From Bacteroidota bacterium (GTDB lineage Bacteria; Bacteroidota; Bacteroidia; Chitinophagales; Chitinophagaceae), in the NCBI GenBank assembly GCA_013287475.1, contig JABDDT010000003.1:1-64000 (forward strand): a stretch of 64,000 nt of DNA, given 5' to 3'. The translations under genes were made by a program, and so were the position numbers. Shown here one piece after another: positions 26,278-35,737 of the stretch; position 1 is the stretch's first letter, and each line of letters opens with the position of its first letter. A model generated the notes under the pieces. That model saw nothing but the letters and a program-made list of their open reading frames with translations. It was not told the origin of the DNA and searched no databases.

Positions 26278-29200
26278 TTACTGAATTTGCATTTTGCGGG
26301 TATTTCCACTCTTATCTGTTATTTCAACTCCGATAACATTTTTATCCAGGTTTAAAAACCTGCCTGATTCGGATAGAAAAGACGACCCATAATAGATCTC
26401 CTGTTTTCGTGTATTTCCATTCTTAAATTTTATTATGGCGCTGACATCAGACGGCTCCAATCGAATGGTCTTTGTATCTTTTTTCAGTTCAAAAATCTTG
26501 AGTGGCCCTCTATTTTGGCCGGCAGCAAGCAAACATTTACCACTCGCACTTTGTAATTTTACCAGCGCTTTACCATTTCCCGGAATGAATATGCCGCTTT
26601 GCAAAATGGGCCATGGCGTGAAATTTCCCTTGCCATCACCCCTAAGATAAAGCCCATTTAATGCGTCATAACGACCTACGTTTGGCTCCGTACCATAATC
26701 ATTTGAATTCATTACCAGATCGAGGTTCCCGTCTCCATCAAAATCTTCTGCAACCATACCATTGATTACAGAAAACTGCGCCTGAGCCGGTAAAGGTATA
26801 ACAGTGAATTTCCCATTCCCTTCGTTATGAAAAAGGCATGTCTGCAAATTATTGGCTGAAAGAATTAACGCATCTTTTCGTTCTTCTTCAGTAAGCACCT
26901 GATTCATTTCCGCTAATGCATATGATTTATAAGTTGGAAATTTCTTTCTCATAGCATTGATCTGTTTGAGCAGATCATCGCGTCCCTGCGCCGGAAATTC
27001 TTTCATTTGACCATTCACATCGGGCAGATACAAGGAAGGGATCATATCGAAAATGCCGTTCTTATCAAAGTCCTTCGCATATACCCGAACGGGATATTCA
27101 TCACTGGCACGGTAAAAGGAGTTTCGCCCAAGGTTCCCTACTACATAATCCATCCTGCCGTCATTATCAAAATCGCCTGCAGCAATACTGTTCCACCACC
27201 CAATTTGTTTGCTGATTCCTGTGTTAGCAGTAGTATTCTTAAAAATACCGTGATCATTCCTTAGAAAAGTGACAGGCATCCATTCGCCCGCCAGGACAAG
27301 GTCCGGCCATCCGTCGTTGTCAAAGTCAGTCCAAACAGCGTCGCAGACCATTCCAATATTGACTAAATCTTTGGCGACGGATGTTGTCACATCTGTAAAT
27401 TTAATCCGGCCGTCTTTGGAATCATTTCTGTAAATAAAACTGGACACTGGCTTTGGATAATTTCCTGGATCCACGCGACCTGAAATAAACAAATCCAATT
27501 TACCATCGTGATTAAAATCCGCAGCGCGTACACAAAATTTACTCGTGAAATTCTTTGGCAGCGCTGAAGAGTCCAATTTAAAATTTCCTTTGCCATCATT
27601 GATATACAATTGATCCTGGTAAGCCGGATCATTATGTTCGTTTTCATAGCCCCCTGCTGCAATATAAAGATCAAGATCGCCGTCTCCATCCGCATCGAAT
27701 AATAATACCTGCAGGTCATCAGCTAATTTATTTTTGCTAACTCCTTCAGGCAAAAGAGTTTTTTGTATGAAACTTCCACCAGGTTGTTGTAAAAACAATT
27801 CAGCACTGTGAAATGCAGACCCACCCATCACCATATCATCCAGTCCGTTTCCATCTATATCTCCGACAGCGATGGAAGGACCATATTCAGAAAATTTATG
27901 AGGCAGTAATTTCTGGATATTGAAGTCAATATAATCCCGCTCCTGCTGTTGGAAATGGATTCCAACTGAATCAGTAATGTCTTTAAACAGCGAATTAGCA
28001 GCCAGTCTTTCTGTTTCAAATGAGTAATCCAGTCCTGCATTTTTAATATTCACCTGCAATACCTGATTTGCTTTCACATCACGTAATAATTGCATTTTAC
28101 CATTTGGCCATTTGATCATTACTGAATCCACGACTGAGATTTTTCCAAGACCAAAATGGGCGATATCCTGAATAGTTGAGAGATAACCACGGTATGGTGT
28201 GTTTTCATATATCTGCTGTTTGCCCTTATCATAATGCAATTCTGCCCAGGCGCCCAACCCGTTTTTATTCAGACTGTCTCCTGTAAATTTAATTTGGAGG
28301 AAATGATGATTGTCCGGATCTCTTTCCCTTGACATGTTCCGGTACACATGTGCTTCATCATCAATATTATTTACGATAAGATCCAGGTCACCGTCGTTAT
28401 CAAGATCCGCATAAGCGGCACCGTTAGAAAAAGAGGGGGCCATCATTCCCCATTCATCCGAAACATTAGTAAAAGTCAGGTCGCTGTTATTTCGAAATGC
28501 GAAGCTGTGAATTTTAATCTGCGGAATTTGACTCAACATCATTTTCTTGGATGCGAGGTTAGTAGCCTGGGTTCTGAAATTGATAAAATCATGGTCATTT
28601 ACGTCCTTAGGGTATCCGTTTGTAACGATAATATCCCTGTAACCATCATTATCAAAATCAGCTACCAGAGGGGTCCAGCTCCAGTCAGTAGCTTCGATAC
28701 CGCTGTAATAACCTATCTCACTAAATATAGGATCCCCGATAGAATCATTTGCGTTTATACGGGATCCCTGGTTGAGCTGTAAACTATTACGGGCATATTG
28801 GTACTGATAACCAAAGTAATCAGTATTCTGGTACGATCTGTAGTTATTTGGGCCCTGGAATAGTTTTTTGCGATAATTATCCGGCGGATCCATGTCCAGC
28901 TCTACAACATCTGCCAGACCATCATTATTAATGTCTTCAATATCCTGACCCATACCGTTTGCAGATGTGTGTTTGAAATATGATTGGACTTTATCTGTGA
29001 ATGTACCATCGTGATTATTAATGTAAAGTATATCATCGCCGACAAAATCGTTGCTTACATAAATATCCTTCCAGCCATCTTTATTTATATCAGCAATAGT
29101 AACATCATGACCAAATCCTTCTGTAGCAATCCCTGCCTGTTTTGAAACATCTGTAAATACTGGATGTTTCAATGAATCATTCCAGTCATTTCGATAAAGC

Positions 29201-29868
29201 CTGCCAGTACTTGTAAAAGAACCATTTGTTACAATAGGCTTAAATGTACTCGGACTATATCCTTTTGGAATATTATTTACGACAAGATACATATCCAGGT
29301 CTCCATCGTTATCGTAGTCAAAGAATGCTGCCATGGTGGAATAGAGTGTATCTCCCAGGCCATATTCCCGGGCCATCTCTTTAAAATGGGGGATACCGTT
29401 TTTATCCAGGCCCTGATTAATGTAAAGTAAATTCCTTCGTTGTTCCGGATTGTTCCTGATAGTGGCACAAACATAAATATCCGGCCAGCCATCATTATTA
29501 ATATCAACTACGGCAACTCCGCGACACCATTTACCTTCTCCACTAACGCCGGCAACTGAAGTAATATCATCAAATTTAAAGTTTCCTTTATTGAGGTATA
29601 ATTTATTTGAGACAGTATTACCTGTAAAATAAATATCAGGAAGTCCATCCCGGTTAAAATCTCCTATACCCACGCCTCCACCGTTATAGATATTGGTTAG
29701 ATCCAGGGGGTTAATGGAATCGTTTTCAATGATCTCGTTGTTAAAATGGATACCAGAATTAGCCGAAGATATTTCTTGAAATAATGTTTTTTTATGAGTA
29801 CAGGAAGAAACTAAAAAAATCCCAATCAGTAAAAAAACCCCTGTTACTAATCTGATGAACGATCGCAT
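26278..29868 (-). CDS. Large VCBS/FG-GAP lipoprotein with ASPIC/UnbV domain
   Basis: 1,196 residues. The lipobox is LVSSC with Cys23. Two propeller-like sets of VCBS/FG-GAP motifs (DFNRDGLPDIYF, DINNDGWPDIYV, DYDNDGDLDMYL and more in the first half; DIDGNGLDDMVM, DADGDGDLDLYI, DFDNDGWPDLVL and more in the second) flank an ASPIC/UnbV-type domain at about residues 540-640 (GLGAWAELHY, AHFGLGK, VMIKWPNGK). Proteins of this design commonly sit next to SusC/SusD pairs in Chitinophagaceae and are thought to be surface-exposed. Here it follows susD by 140 bp, with a strong hairpin between them. Substrate not known. Confidence 0.9.
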   Translation of the reverse strand: MRSFIRLVTGVFLLIGIFLVSSCTHKKTLFQEISSANSGIHFNNEIIENDSINPLDLTNIYNGGGVGIGDFNRDGLPDIYFTGNTVSNKLYLNKGNFKFDDITSVAGVSGEGKWCRGVAVVDINNDGWPDIYVCATIRNNPEQRRNLLYINQGLDKNGIPHFKEMAREYGLGDTLYSTMAAFFDYDNDGDLDMYLVVNNIPKGYSPSTFKPIVTNGSFTSTGRLYRNDWNDSLKHPVFTDVSKQAGIATEGFGHDVTIADINKDGWKDIYVSNDFVGDDILYINNHDGTFTDKVQSYFKHTSANGMGQDIEDINNDGLADVVELDMDPPDNYRKKLFQGPNNYRSYQNTDYFGYQYQYARNSLQLNQGSRINANDSIGDPIFSEIGYYSGIEATDWSWTPLVADFDNDGYRDIIVTNGYPKDVNDHDFINFRTQATNLASKKMMLSQIPQIKIHSFAFRNNSDLTFTNVSDEWGMMAPSFSNGAAYADLDNDGDLDLIVNNIDDEAHVYRNMSRERDPDNHHFLQIKFTGDSLNKNGLGAWAELHYDKGKQQIYENTPYRGYLSTIQDIAHFGLGKISVVDSVMIKWPNGKMQLLRDVKANQVLQVNIKNAGLDYSFETERLAANSLFKDITDSVGIHFQQQERDYIDFNIQKLLPHKFSEYGPSIAVGDIDGNGLDDMVMGGSAFHSAELFLQQPGGSFIQKTLLPEGVSKNKLADDLQVLLFDADGDGDLDLYIAAGGYENEHNDPAYQDQLYINDGKGNFKLDSSALPKNFTSKFCVRAADFNHDGKLDLFISGRVDPGNYPKPVSSFIYRNDSKDGRIKFTDVTTSVAKDLVNIGMVCDAVWTDFDNDGWPDLVLAGEWMPVTFLRNDHGIFKNTTANTGISKQIGWWNSIAAGDFDNDGRMDYVVGNLGRNSFYRASDEYPVRVYAKDFDKNGIFDMIPSLYLPDVNGQMKEFPAQGRDDLLKQINAMRKKFPTYKSYALAEMNQVLTEEERKDALILSANNLQTCLFHNEGNGKFTVIPLPAQAQFSVINGMVAEDFDGDGNLDLVMNSNDYGTEPNVGRYDALNGLYLRGDGKGNFTPWPILQSGIFIPGNGKALVKLQSASGKCLLAAGQNRGPLKIFELKKDTKTIRLEPSDVSAIIKFKNGNTRKQEIYYGSSFLSESGRFLNLDKNVIGVEITDKSGNTRKMQIQ

Positions 29869-29947
29869 AAGAGAATATTCTCCGATTCAAAGTATGAAAA
29901 AATGCGTGCAGAAACTGCGGGGAAATGTTATTTGTTGCCCTTAATAG

Positions 29948-29979
29948 AAAGAGGTAGGGTTTTGAAACCCCACCTCTTT
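29948..29979 (-). terminator. Intra-operon hairpin between susD and the VCBS gene
   Basis: AAAGAGGT (29948-29955) and GGGTTT (29957-29962) pair with AAACCC (29965-29970) and ACCTCTTT (29972-29979), leaving one A/C mismatch and a two-base loop. No T run follows on the minus strand. It lies 30 bp after the susD stop, so it is more likely a 3'-end stabiliser or a leaky attenuator than a full terminator. Confidence 0.55.
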
Positions 29980-30008
29980 AACTAAATTTTTCTAAGAATC
30001 TTTAATTA

Positions 30009-31844
30009 TTAATACCCTTTTATCTGTTTTAAATTGATTTTGCCACCTGAGTTTTCAGCATCAATCTGACCTTGCGGAATAGGAAAATATTCGCTCTTTC
30101 CGGTAGTAAAGGTTACACCCTGATACTGGGCCGGATGAAGAGGTGCTTCGATCGCAGCAAAAGCATTTAAAGTAGTGGTCATATAGTTAGCAGGAAGAAT
30201 CGGGTTACCAGGAATTTGCCATCTTTGAAGATCAAAGAAGCGGTGTCCTTCTTCTGCCAGTTCAATCCTTCTTTCCATGATAATTGCATTCATAGCAATA
30301 ATCGGAGTAGAAAAATACCCTGGAGGATAGGGTGCTACTTTATATTGATCTGCAGGAATTGTGCCCCCTTTATAAGTATAGGAACTCGCATCAAATGCGC
30401 CATTCGAATAAACCCAACCCAATGGATTAGCTGCTCTGGATCGAACTATATTTACATCGGTTTCTGCAAGAACAAGATCCCCTGCAACAGCAGCGCATTC
30501 TGCATCCCATAATAGAATATCTGAGAAACGTATCAGGTTAATATTAACCGCAGGAAGTTCGACATTCGCCCAGTTACTGGAGGCATCAGACAAAGTTCCC
30601 TGAACAGCTTTTGCATATACATTTTTTTTAGGGCTAAAATGGCCGTCATCACCTGGGCTGCGAATCCAGGAATCACCAGGATGCGGACCCCAATCCAGGT
30701 AAGGAATTCCTTTTCTTCCCATAGATATATCTATCCGGGGATCCAGGTTACCAACATAAGCAGCTGGCGTCTGATCACTGACATGCGGAGCCAGATTGAA
30801 AGTAGCAATTGGAAGAGGAAGTCCATTTGCATCAGTCTTATAAGCATCCGCAACATCCTGAGATGGATTATCAAATCCGCAACAGGCACCAGGACCACCG
30901 CCATAAGGGAAATTCAGGTTGTCACCGAAGGCTTTTCCACCACCTGGACCAGATCCATCATTTACGGATGTTTGTACTGCAAACACAGACTCAGAACTAT
31001 TCTTGGCACCGGATGCCGGATTATAATTCTGTGCATAGTTTGGCTGAAGGGCATATGCTGTTCCAGAAGCTGTAACACCGTTTTTAATCAGGTCATCCAG
31101 GAGCGGCTGAGCCTGTGCAAATTTTCCTTCAAACATATAAACCTTAGCAAGAAATGCCTGAGCTGCCCATTTATTAGCTTGTCCCTTGTTTGGCTGGGTT
31201 GCGGGAAGGTTCGCCATGGCATAAGTAAAATCTGCTTCAATTTTTGGCCATATTTCTATATAACCCCCGGCATCGTTATTGGGAACATTGATATTATTGT
31301 TTCCAACAGTAATATTTTCATCCACATATGGAGGATACCAGAACACCTTCCTTAATTCGAAATGGAGAAATGCGCGAATAAATAAGGCTTCTGCCTTGAA
31401 TTCAACCGTATCAGCAGCTGAGATACCTGTAGCTATTCGCATTGTCCGGATAACATCATTGGCTCGCTGAATGCCATCATAATTAGCTGCCCATTTCTGT
31501 CCGAGATATGGATTATTTGTTACCGCAACCCATTGTTGAAGGTTTACAATATCCCCCTGATCTGATGATGTGGACCCTTTATAAGCATCATCCGCGCATA
31601 CACTTCCGTAAGTCCAGTTATCCGCAGCGGAACCCCAGGAGCCGCCTTGTGATGTTCCTTCGCCTGATATGGCTGAATAGGCACCGATCAAAATTCCTTG
31701 TACACCTTGTTGAGTAGCAAGGATCTGAGGGCTCAATACACCAAGTGGTGGTTTATTGAGGAAGTTTTTTCCACACGCAAGCAGCAAAGCTATGAGGGCC
31801 AGGCCACCTGGAATTAGTAATTTATTTAATTTAATCCTTTTCAT
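30009..31844 (-). CDS. susD: SusD/RagB-family nutrient-binding outer-membrane lipoprotein
   Basis: 611 residues. The lipoprotein signal ends at Cys24 (LIALLLAC). The N-terminal part shows the usual SusD helices (NKPPLGVLSP, GILIGAYSAISG, FIRAFLHFELRKVFWYPP), and the C-terminal part the typical IIMERRIELAEEGHRFFDLQRW motif region followed by the PIPQGQID ending. SusD proteins cap the SusC channel at the cell surface and bind the oligosaccharide or peptide. It lies 69 bp after susC and is surely co-transcribed. No glycan-active enzyme is encoded nearby, so the ligand cannot be inferred. Confidence 0.95.
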   Translation of the reverse strand: MKRIKLNKLLIPGGLALIALLLACGKNFLNKPPLGVLSPQILATQQGVQGILIGAYSAISGEGTSQGGSWGSAADNWTYGSVCADDAYKGSTSSDQGDIVNLQQWVAVTNNPYLGQKWAANYDGIQRANDVIRTMRIATGISAADTVEFKAEALFIRAFLHFELRKVFWYPPYVDENITVGNNNINVPNNDAGGYIEIWPKIEADFTYAMANLPATQPNKGQANKWAAQAFLAKVYMFEGKFAQAQPLLDDLIKNGVTASGTAYALQPNYAQNYNPASGAKNSSESVFAVQTSVNDGSGPGGGKAFGDNLNFPYGGGPGACCGFDNPSQDVADAYKTDANGLPLPIATFNLAPHVSDQTPAAYVGNLDPRIDISMGRKGIPYLDWGPHPGDSWIRSPGDDGHFSPKKNVYAKAVQGTLSDASSNWANVELPAVNINLIRFSDILLWDAECAAVAGDLVLAETDVNIVRSRAANPLGWVYSNGAFDASSYTYKGGTIPADQYKVAPYPPGYFSTPIIAMNAIIMERRIELAEEGHRFFDLQRWQIPGNPILPANYMTTTLNAFAAIEAPLHPAQYQGVTFTTGKSEYFPIPQGQIDAENSGGKINLKQIKGY

Positions 31845-31913
31845 ATAGCGGAAATTTATTATAAAGTTTAAGGCTCTTGAATAATAGTTCGTCTAAATTA
31901 ACAAATTGGTTGC

Positions 31914-34900
31914 TTAAAAAGTAAGATTTACGCCCACAATATAAGTCTTCTGGTTAGCAGGGTAGTTCCCAAAATCAATACCGATATTGGTCTGATCGCT
32001 AAGGTTAGAACCCTGTAATTCCGGATCCAATCCTGTGTACTTAGTGATAGTAAACAGATTCGACCCTGAAACATAAATCCTTAATCTGTCAATCCCCGCT
32101 TTATGTAGGATTGCCGGTGATACTGTATATCCGATGTTCAGAGCTTTCAATCTCAGGTAAGACCCGTCTTCAACGTACCATGAATTTACCTGTGTTGTAT
32201 TACTGAATGAGCTTACAGATGTAATCTGTGGATACTTCGGATTCAGGTTAGTTGGTGACCAAGAGTTGGTAATCAGATCCTTACTAACCGCTCCTTCGAA
32301 CACCTGGGGAAAATCTATCCAGTATTTCACATAGTTAAATACATCGTTGCCATAAGATCCGTAGAAGAAGGCAGAAAAATCAAGAGCCTTCCAGGTAGCG
32401 GCAATATTAAAACCATAAGTAAACTTCGGGTTTGGATTGCCAATATAGGTCCTGTCATTAACATCAATTGTTTTATCTCCATTTATGTCAGCAAACTTAA
32501 ATGCACCCGGCGCGGCACCTGACTGTGTAGGTGAAGCGGCAACATCCGCTGCATCTTTAAAATAGCCAATCACTTTATATCCAAAAAATGCCCCAACTGC
32601 CTGACCCGGTTGCATTCTTGTAAAATTCCCAATTCGGCTTGATCCGTTAGCACCAGCAGAATAATAAGCAAGTCCGGGAGGTAAGCTAAGTACTTTACTT
32701 ACATAGTGTGTACCTGTTAAGGTCAGATCAAAAGTAAAATCTTTATTAACCTGGTCATGATATCCAAGTGAGAAATCAACACCTGTACTTTGGATATCTC
32801 CAAAGTTTACATAAGGTGGAGTTGCACCACCTGCTGTGGCGGCATAAGTTGGTCTGAATAACAAGCCGTTCACTTTTTTATTAAACCAATCGGCAGTTAA
32901 TGTAAAATGGTTTATTGTAGCGTCTATGCCTACATCTGAAAGAACATCACCTTCCCAGGTTGTAAATTGATTTCCAAGAGTAGCTGCATAGAATCCCAGT
33001 TGAGAACTTGTTGATGTTCCGTTAATATCATAATATGAGTTAAATGCATTACTACCGGATGTATTATAAGCATTTGTAGTTGGCGTATTGGAGAGGTTAC
33101 CTGATTTACCCCAGCTGCCTCTTAATTTCAGATCTTTTAACCAGGTCGTATTTTTCAGGAAATCTTCCTGAGATATTCTCCAACCGGCAGATACTGAAGG
33201 GAAAGTACTTGTCTGGTGACCAGGAGCGAAAATAGAAGACTGGTCCCGTCGAATCGTACCACTAAGGAGGTACTTATCCTGATAGTCGAGATCAACCCTT
33301 CCAAATTGGGAATACAGAGTGCTTTGCTGAGGAAGGATACCGGCAGTTGAGTACGTTGCAGTTGTAACTGCCTGGATACCCGGATTCCCTGTACTTAATG
33401 TCCAATAATCGGGATTCGTTGAAAAATAGTCTCCGCTGGATCCCTGCATACCTCTTGCATAAAATTGTTTGGATTCAGTACCAACGAGGGCTTTCAATGA
33501 AAGATCACCAAAGTTCTGATTGTAGGTCAGTGTATTTGTCCAGACAAGGGCTGTGCTATAAGCGGCGCCTTCTGTAAAATTATTCTGTGCTGTGCTACCT
33601 TCCGCATTTTCGTAAGGTGTATAACCAAAATAATAGTAATAATTATTATCGTAAGTGCCACCCAAACTTGTTTTGATATCGAAGTGTTTCGCAAAGTCCA
33701 CATCGGCGAAAACATTACCTGTAATCTGAACATCATTGCCCAGGTTATTTGCTGAACGTTGCTGGTCAGCAACCGGATTTCCTGAATTATTGATCGTAAA
33801 TGAGTGTGTACCTGCATAATTTCCTGCAACGTCATACACAGGAATAAGTGGTGGTATGCGATAGGACAATGAAATAGCATTGCCTTCATTCTGATTGTTA
33901 AAATAGGGGTTTTCTTTAAAGAAAATGTATGCATTTTCCCCGATTCTTACATGGTCTTTGACGTTGAAAACTGTGTTGGCACGTAAGCTATATCTTTTAT
34001 TGTAAGTATCGATTAGTGTTCCCTGCTGGTCTAAATAAGAGAAAGAAAAGTAATATGAAGACCGTTCAGTGGCTGCGCTGGCAGATAATGTGTGCTGAGT
34101 CCACGGTGCCGGTTTGAATATTTCATGGAACCAGTCCGTTCCAACTAAAGCTGTTTTTGTGATCTGGTTGTTTGGGATATTATAAGTTTTAGGATCCTGC
34201 AATGCCACATAATTGGGATTCGGTGTTCCCGTAGCATTACTGTAAGGTAGTGGCGTCAAATAAGCAGGAAGCGTAGGTGGTGCATAGGTCGGTCCGCCCT
34301 GTCCAAACCAGGTATTGCCGGGTATCTGACCTGCGTTATATGCCTGAAGCCAAAGTGCGTCAGCATAAGTCTGGCTACCTGAGAGGTTAAATCCGTTTGC
34401 TAATGGCTGTTGACTTCCATAGAACCCGTCATATGTAATAGTTGCTTTTCCATGCCCTCTTTTAGTTGTAATGATTACAACACCATTGGAACCCTGGATA
34501 CCATATATTGCTACAGCTCCGGCATCCTTGAGGACCTGGATGCTTTCGATATCGCTCATGTTCAGGTCGTGCATGCTGCTCTGCACACCATCCACGATAA
34601 CGAGCGGATCAACATTTCCGATGGAAGTAATTCCCCGGATGTGGATATTGCTTCCTCCACCAGGTTGACCGGAATTGATAACCGTTACACCGGCAGCCTG
34701 ACCTTGCAACAAGGCCTCCGTACTGGTTCCCGGCACTTCTTTCATGTTCTTAATATCCACTACGGCAACTGCGCCCGTAATGTCCTTTTTCTTTTGAGCA
34801 GTGTAACCGGTAACGACTACATCATTCAAAGATGTAGCAGAAATGGAGAGCATAATATCTCCAACACTTGTTCCGTTTACTGGTACGGTTACCGACTCAA

Positions 34901-35144
34901 AACCTACGATGGTAATTAACAATGCATTCACTTTTTGTGATGAATTGATCGTAAAAGTTCCATCCGATCCGGTTAAAGTGGCTGACTTGCCTCCCTTTAC
35001 CTGTACAGTTGCTCCAACTACCGGTTTCTTGTCTGTGTTACTTAAAACACGGCCGGTAATAGATGTTTGAGCGAAAAGACTTAAGCTAAGGAAAAGAAGG
35101 AATGCGGTGTTCAGCCCCGCCAGGAGTTTAAATTTAGTTGGCAT
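31914..35144 (-). CDS. susC: SusC/RagA-family TonB-linked outer-membrane transporter
   Basis: About 1,076 residues. A signal peptide (FLLFLSLSLFAQ) precedes a carboxypeptidase-regulatory-like domain (ITGRVLSNTDKKPVVGATV), then the SusC plug signature (DVVVTGYTAQKKKDITGAV, GGGSNIHIRGITSIG, DPLVIVDGV, IQVLKDAGAVAIYG) and a long beta-barrel with C-terminal aromatic ending VNLTF. I place the start at the ATG at 35144; the longer frame would begin at a TTG two codons upstream. A TAAATTTG -7 box lies about 40 bp upstream. It is the first gene of the operon with susD and two VCBS lipoproteins and would import a bulky substrate using TonB energy. Confidence 0.95.
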   Translation of the reverse strand: MPTKFKLLAGLNTAFLLFLSLSLFAQTSITGRVLSNTDKKPVVGATVQVKGGKSATLTGSDGTFTINSSQKVNALLITIVGFESVTVPVNGTSVGDIMLSISATSLNDVVVTGYTAQKKKDITGAVAVVDIKNMKEVPGTSTEALLQGQAAGVTVINSGQPGGGSNIHIRGITSIGNVDPLVIVDGVQSSMHDLNMSDIESIQVLKDAGAVAIYGIQGSNGVVIITTKRGHGKATITYDGFYGSQQPLANGFNLSGSQTYADALWLQAYNAGQIPGNTWFGQGGPTYAPPTLPAYLTPLPYSNATGTPNPNYVALQDPKTYNIPNNQITKTALVGTDWFHEIFKPAPWTQHTLSASAATERSSYYFSFSYLDQQGTLIDTYNKRYSLRANTVFNVKDHVRIGENAYIFFKENPYFNNQNEGNAISLSYRIPPLIPVYDVAGNYAGTHSFTINNSGNPVADQQRSANNLGNDVQITGNVFADVDFAKHFDIKTSLGGTYDNNYYYYFGYTPYENAEGSTAQNNFTEGAAYSTALVWTNTLTYNQNFGDLSLKALVGTESKQFYARGMQGSSGDYFSTNPDYWTLSTGNPGIQAVTTATYSTAGILPQQSTLYSQFGRVDLDYQDKYLLSGTIRRDQSSIFAPGHQTSTFPSVSAGWRISQEDFLKNTTWLKDLKLRGSWGKSGNLSNTPTTNAYNTSGSNAFNSYYDINGTSTSSQLGFYAATLGNQFTTWEGDVLSDVGIDATINHFTLTADWFNKKVNGLLFRPTYAATAGGATPPYVNFGDIQSTGVDFSLGYHDQVNKDFTFDLTLTGTHYVSKVLSLPPGLAYYSAGANGSSRIGNFTRMQPGQAVGAFFGYKVIGYFKDAADVAASPTQSGAAPGAFKFADINGDKTIDVNDRTYIGNPNPKFTYGFNIAATWKALDFSAFFYGSYGNDVFNYVKYWIDFPQVFEGAVSKDLITNSWSPTNLNPKYPQITSVSSFSNTTQVNSWYVEDGSYLRLKALNIGYTVSPAILHKAGIDRLRIYVSGSNLFTITKYTGLDPELQGSNLSDQTNIGIDFGNYPANQKTYIVGVNLTF

Positions 35145-35184
35145 AAGCAATTCGTCTTTTGGTTTAACGATGAGAAATTATAAC

Positions 35185-35192
35185 CAAATTTA
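35185..35192 (-). promoter_or_regulatory. Bacteroidota-type -7 box for the susC operon
   Basis: Minus-strand TAAATTTG matches the TAnnTTTG consensus. It lies 40 bp ahead of the susC ATG. I see no clear TTG -33 partner at the usual distance. Confidence 0.45.
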
Positions 35193-35360
35193 GGATTTCT
35201 TAAATGCTGACCTAATTTTTTTTTAACTTTTAATTGTAGATAATTAACCGGGTTAATTCTAAAGTTCCAAACTATTAACTTATGTGTTAAAAGAACATAT
35301 TATGCCGGACCAGTATCAAAAATCTAATCTCCCTTTTTCAATTTTATTTATTTTGCAATT

Positions 35361-35684
35361 ATGATTAAATTAATCCGGTTAGTTTTTGCCGCTATTTTAT
35401 GTGGGATAATCTTCTCTTCCTGCGCAAAAAAAATAAGTACCAGTGATGTTCAGGAAAGCCTGAAATCCGCCATGGACCTGTATCTGAATCATCAGCCCAA
35501 GATAGACACCTCCCGCGTTAAATTCCGCGTGATGGAAGTCGTCTATTTTGAAGATAAAACCAACTATCTCTGCAATTTCAAGGTAAATATGAAAGAAAAG
35601 AGAATTAATCAGCTTTTTGATACTACTGGAAATATGTCAGCCAGGATAACAAAGGATTTTAAAATCGTTTCCAGAACAGACTAA
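35361..35684 (+). CDS. Small hypothetical lipoprotein
   Basis: 107 residues. The N-terminal segment IKLIRLVFAAILCGIIFSSC is a lipoprotein signal with the acylated Cys at position 21. The mature part is about 85 residues, with a central region VVYFEDKTNYLCNFKVNM followed by MKEKRINQLFDTTGNMSARI, suggesting a small beta-rich domain. No family recognised. It is divergent from susC with a 216-bp gap and is followed by the Ada-like gene. Confidence 0.75.
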   Translation: MIKLIRLVFAAILCGIIFSSCAKKISTSDVQESLKSAMDLYLNHQPKIDTSRVKFRVMEVVYFEDKTNYLCNFKVNMKEKRINQLFDTTGNMSARITKDFKIVSRTD

Positions 35685-35726
35685 AATAATAGCAATTTCC
35701 GGGTTGTCTCTTCCTTCTATGCCCTT

Positions 35727-35734
35727 TACTTTTG
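35727..35734 (+). promoter_or_regulatory. Promoter of the Ada-like gene (probable leaderless transcript)
   Basis: TACTTTTG matches TAnnTTTG exactly. A TTG at 35704-35706 is 20 bp upstream, within the known -33/-7 spacing for Bacteroidota. The ATG at 35738 begins only four bases after the box, so the transcript would begin at or very near the start codon. Confidence 0.55.
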
Positions 35735-35737
35735 GGT

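Noticed and set aside
28348..28782. 144-codon plus-strand ORF within the large VCBS gene
   Set aside because: Shadow of the antisense strand; the VCBS motifs on the minus strand are clear.
30639..31355. 238-codon plus-strand ORF within susD
   Set aside because: Antisense reading of a well-conserved susD gene; composition unlike a real protein and no start context.
34410..34919. 169-codon plus-strand ORF opposite the susC N-terminal region
   Set aside because: Antisense of the conserved plug domain.
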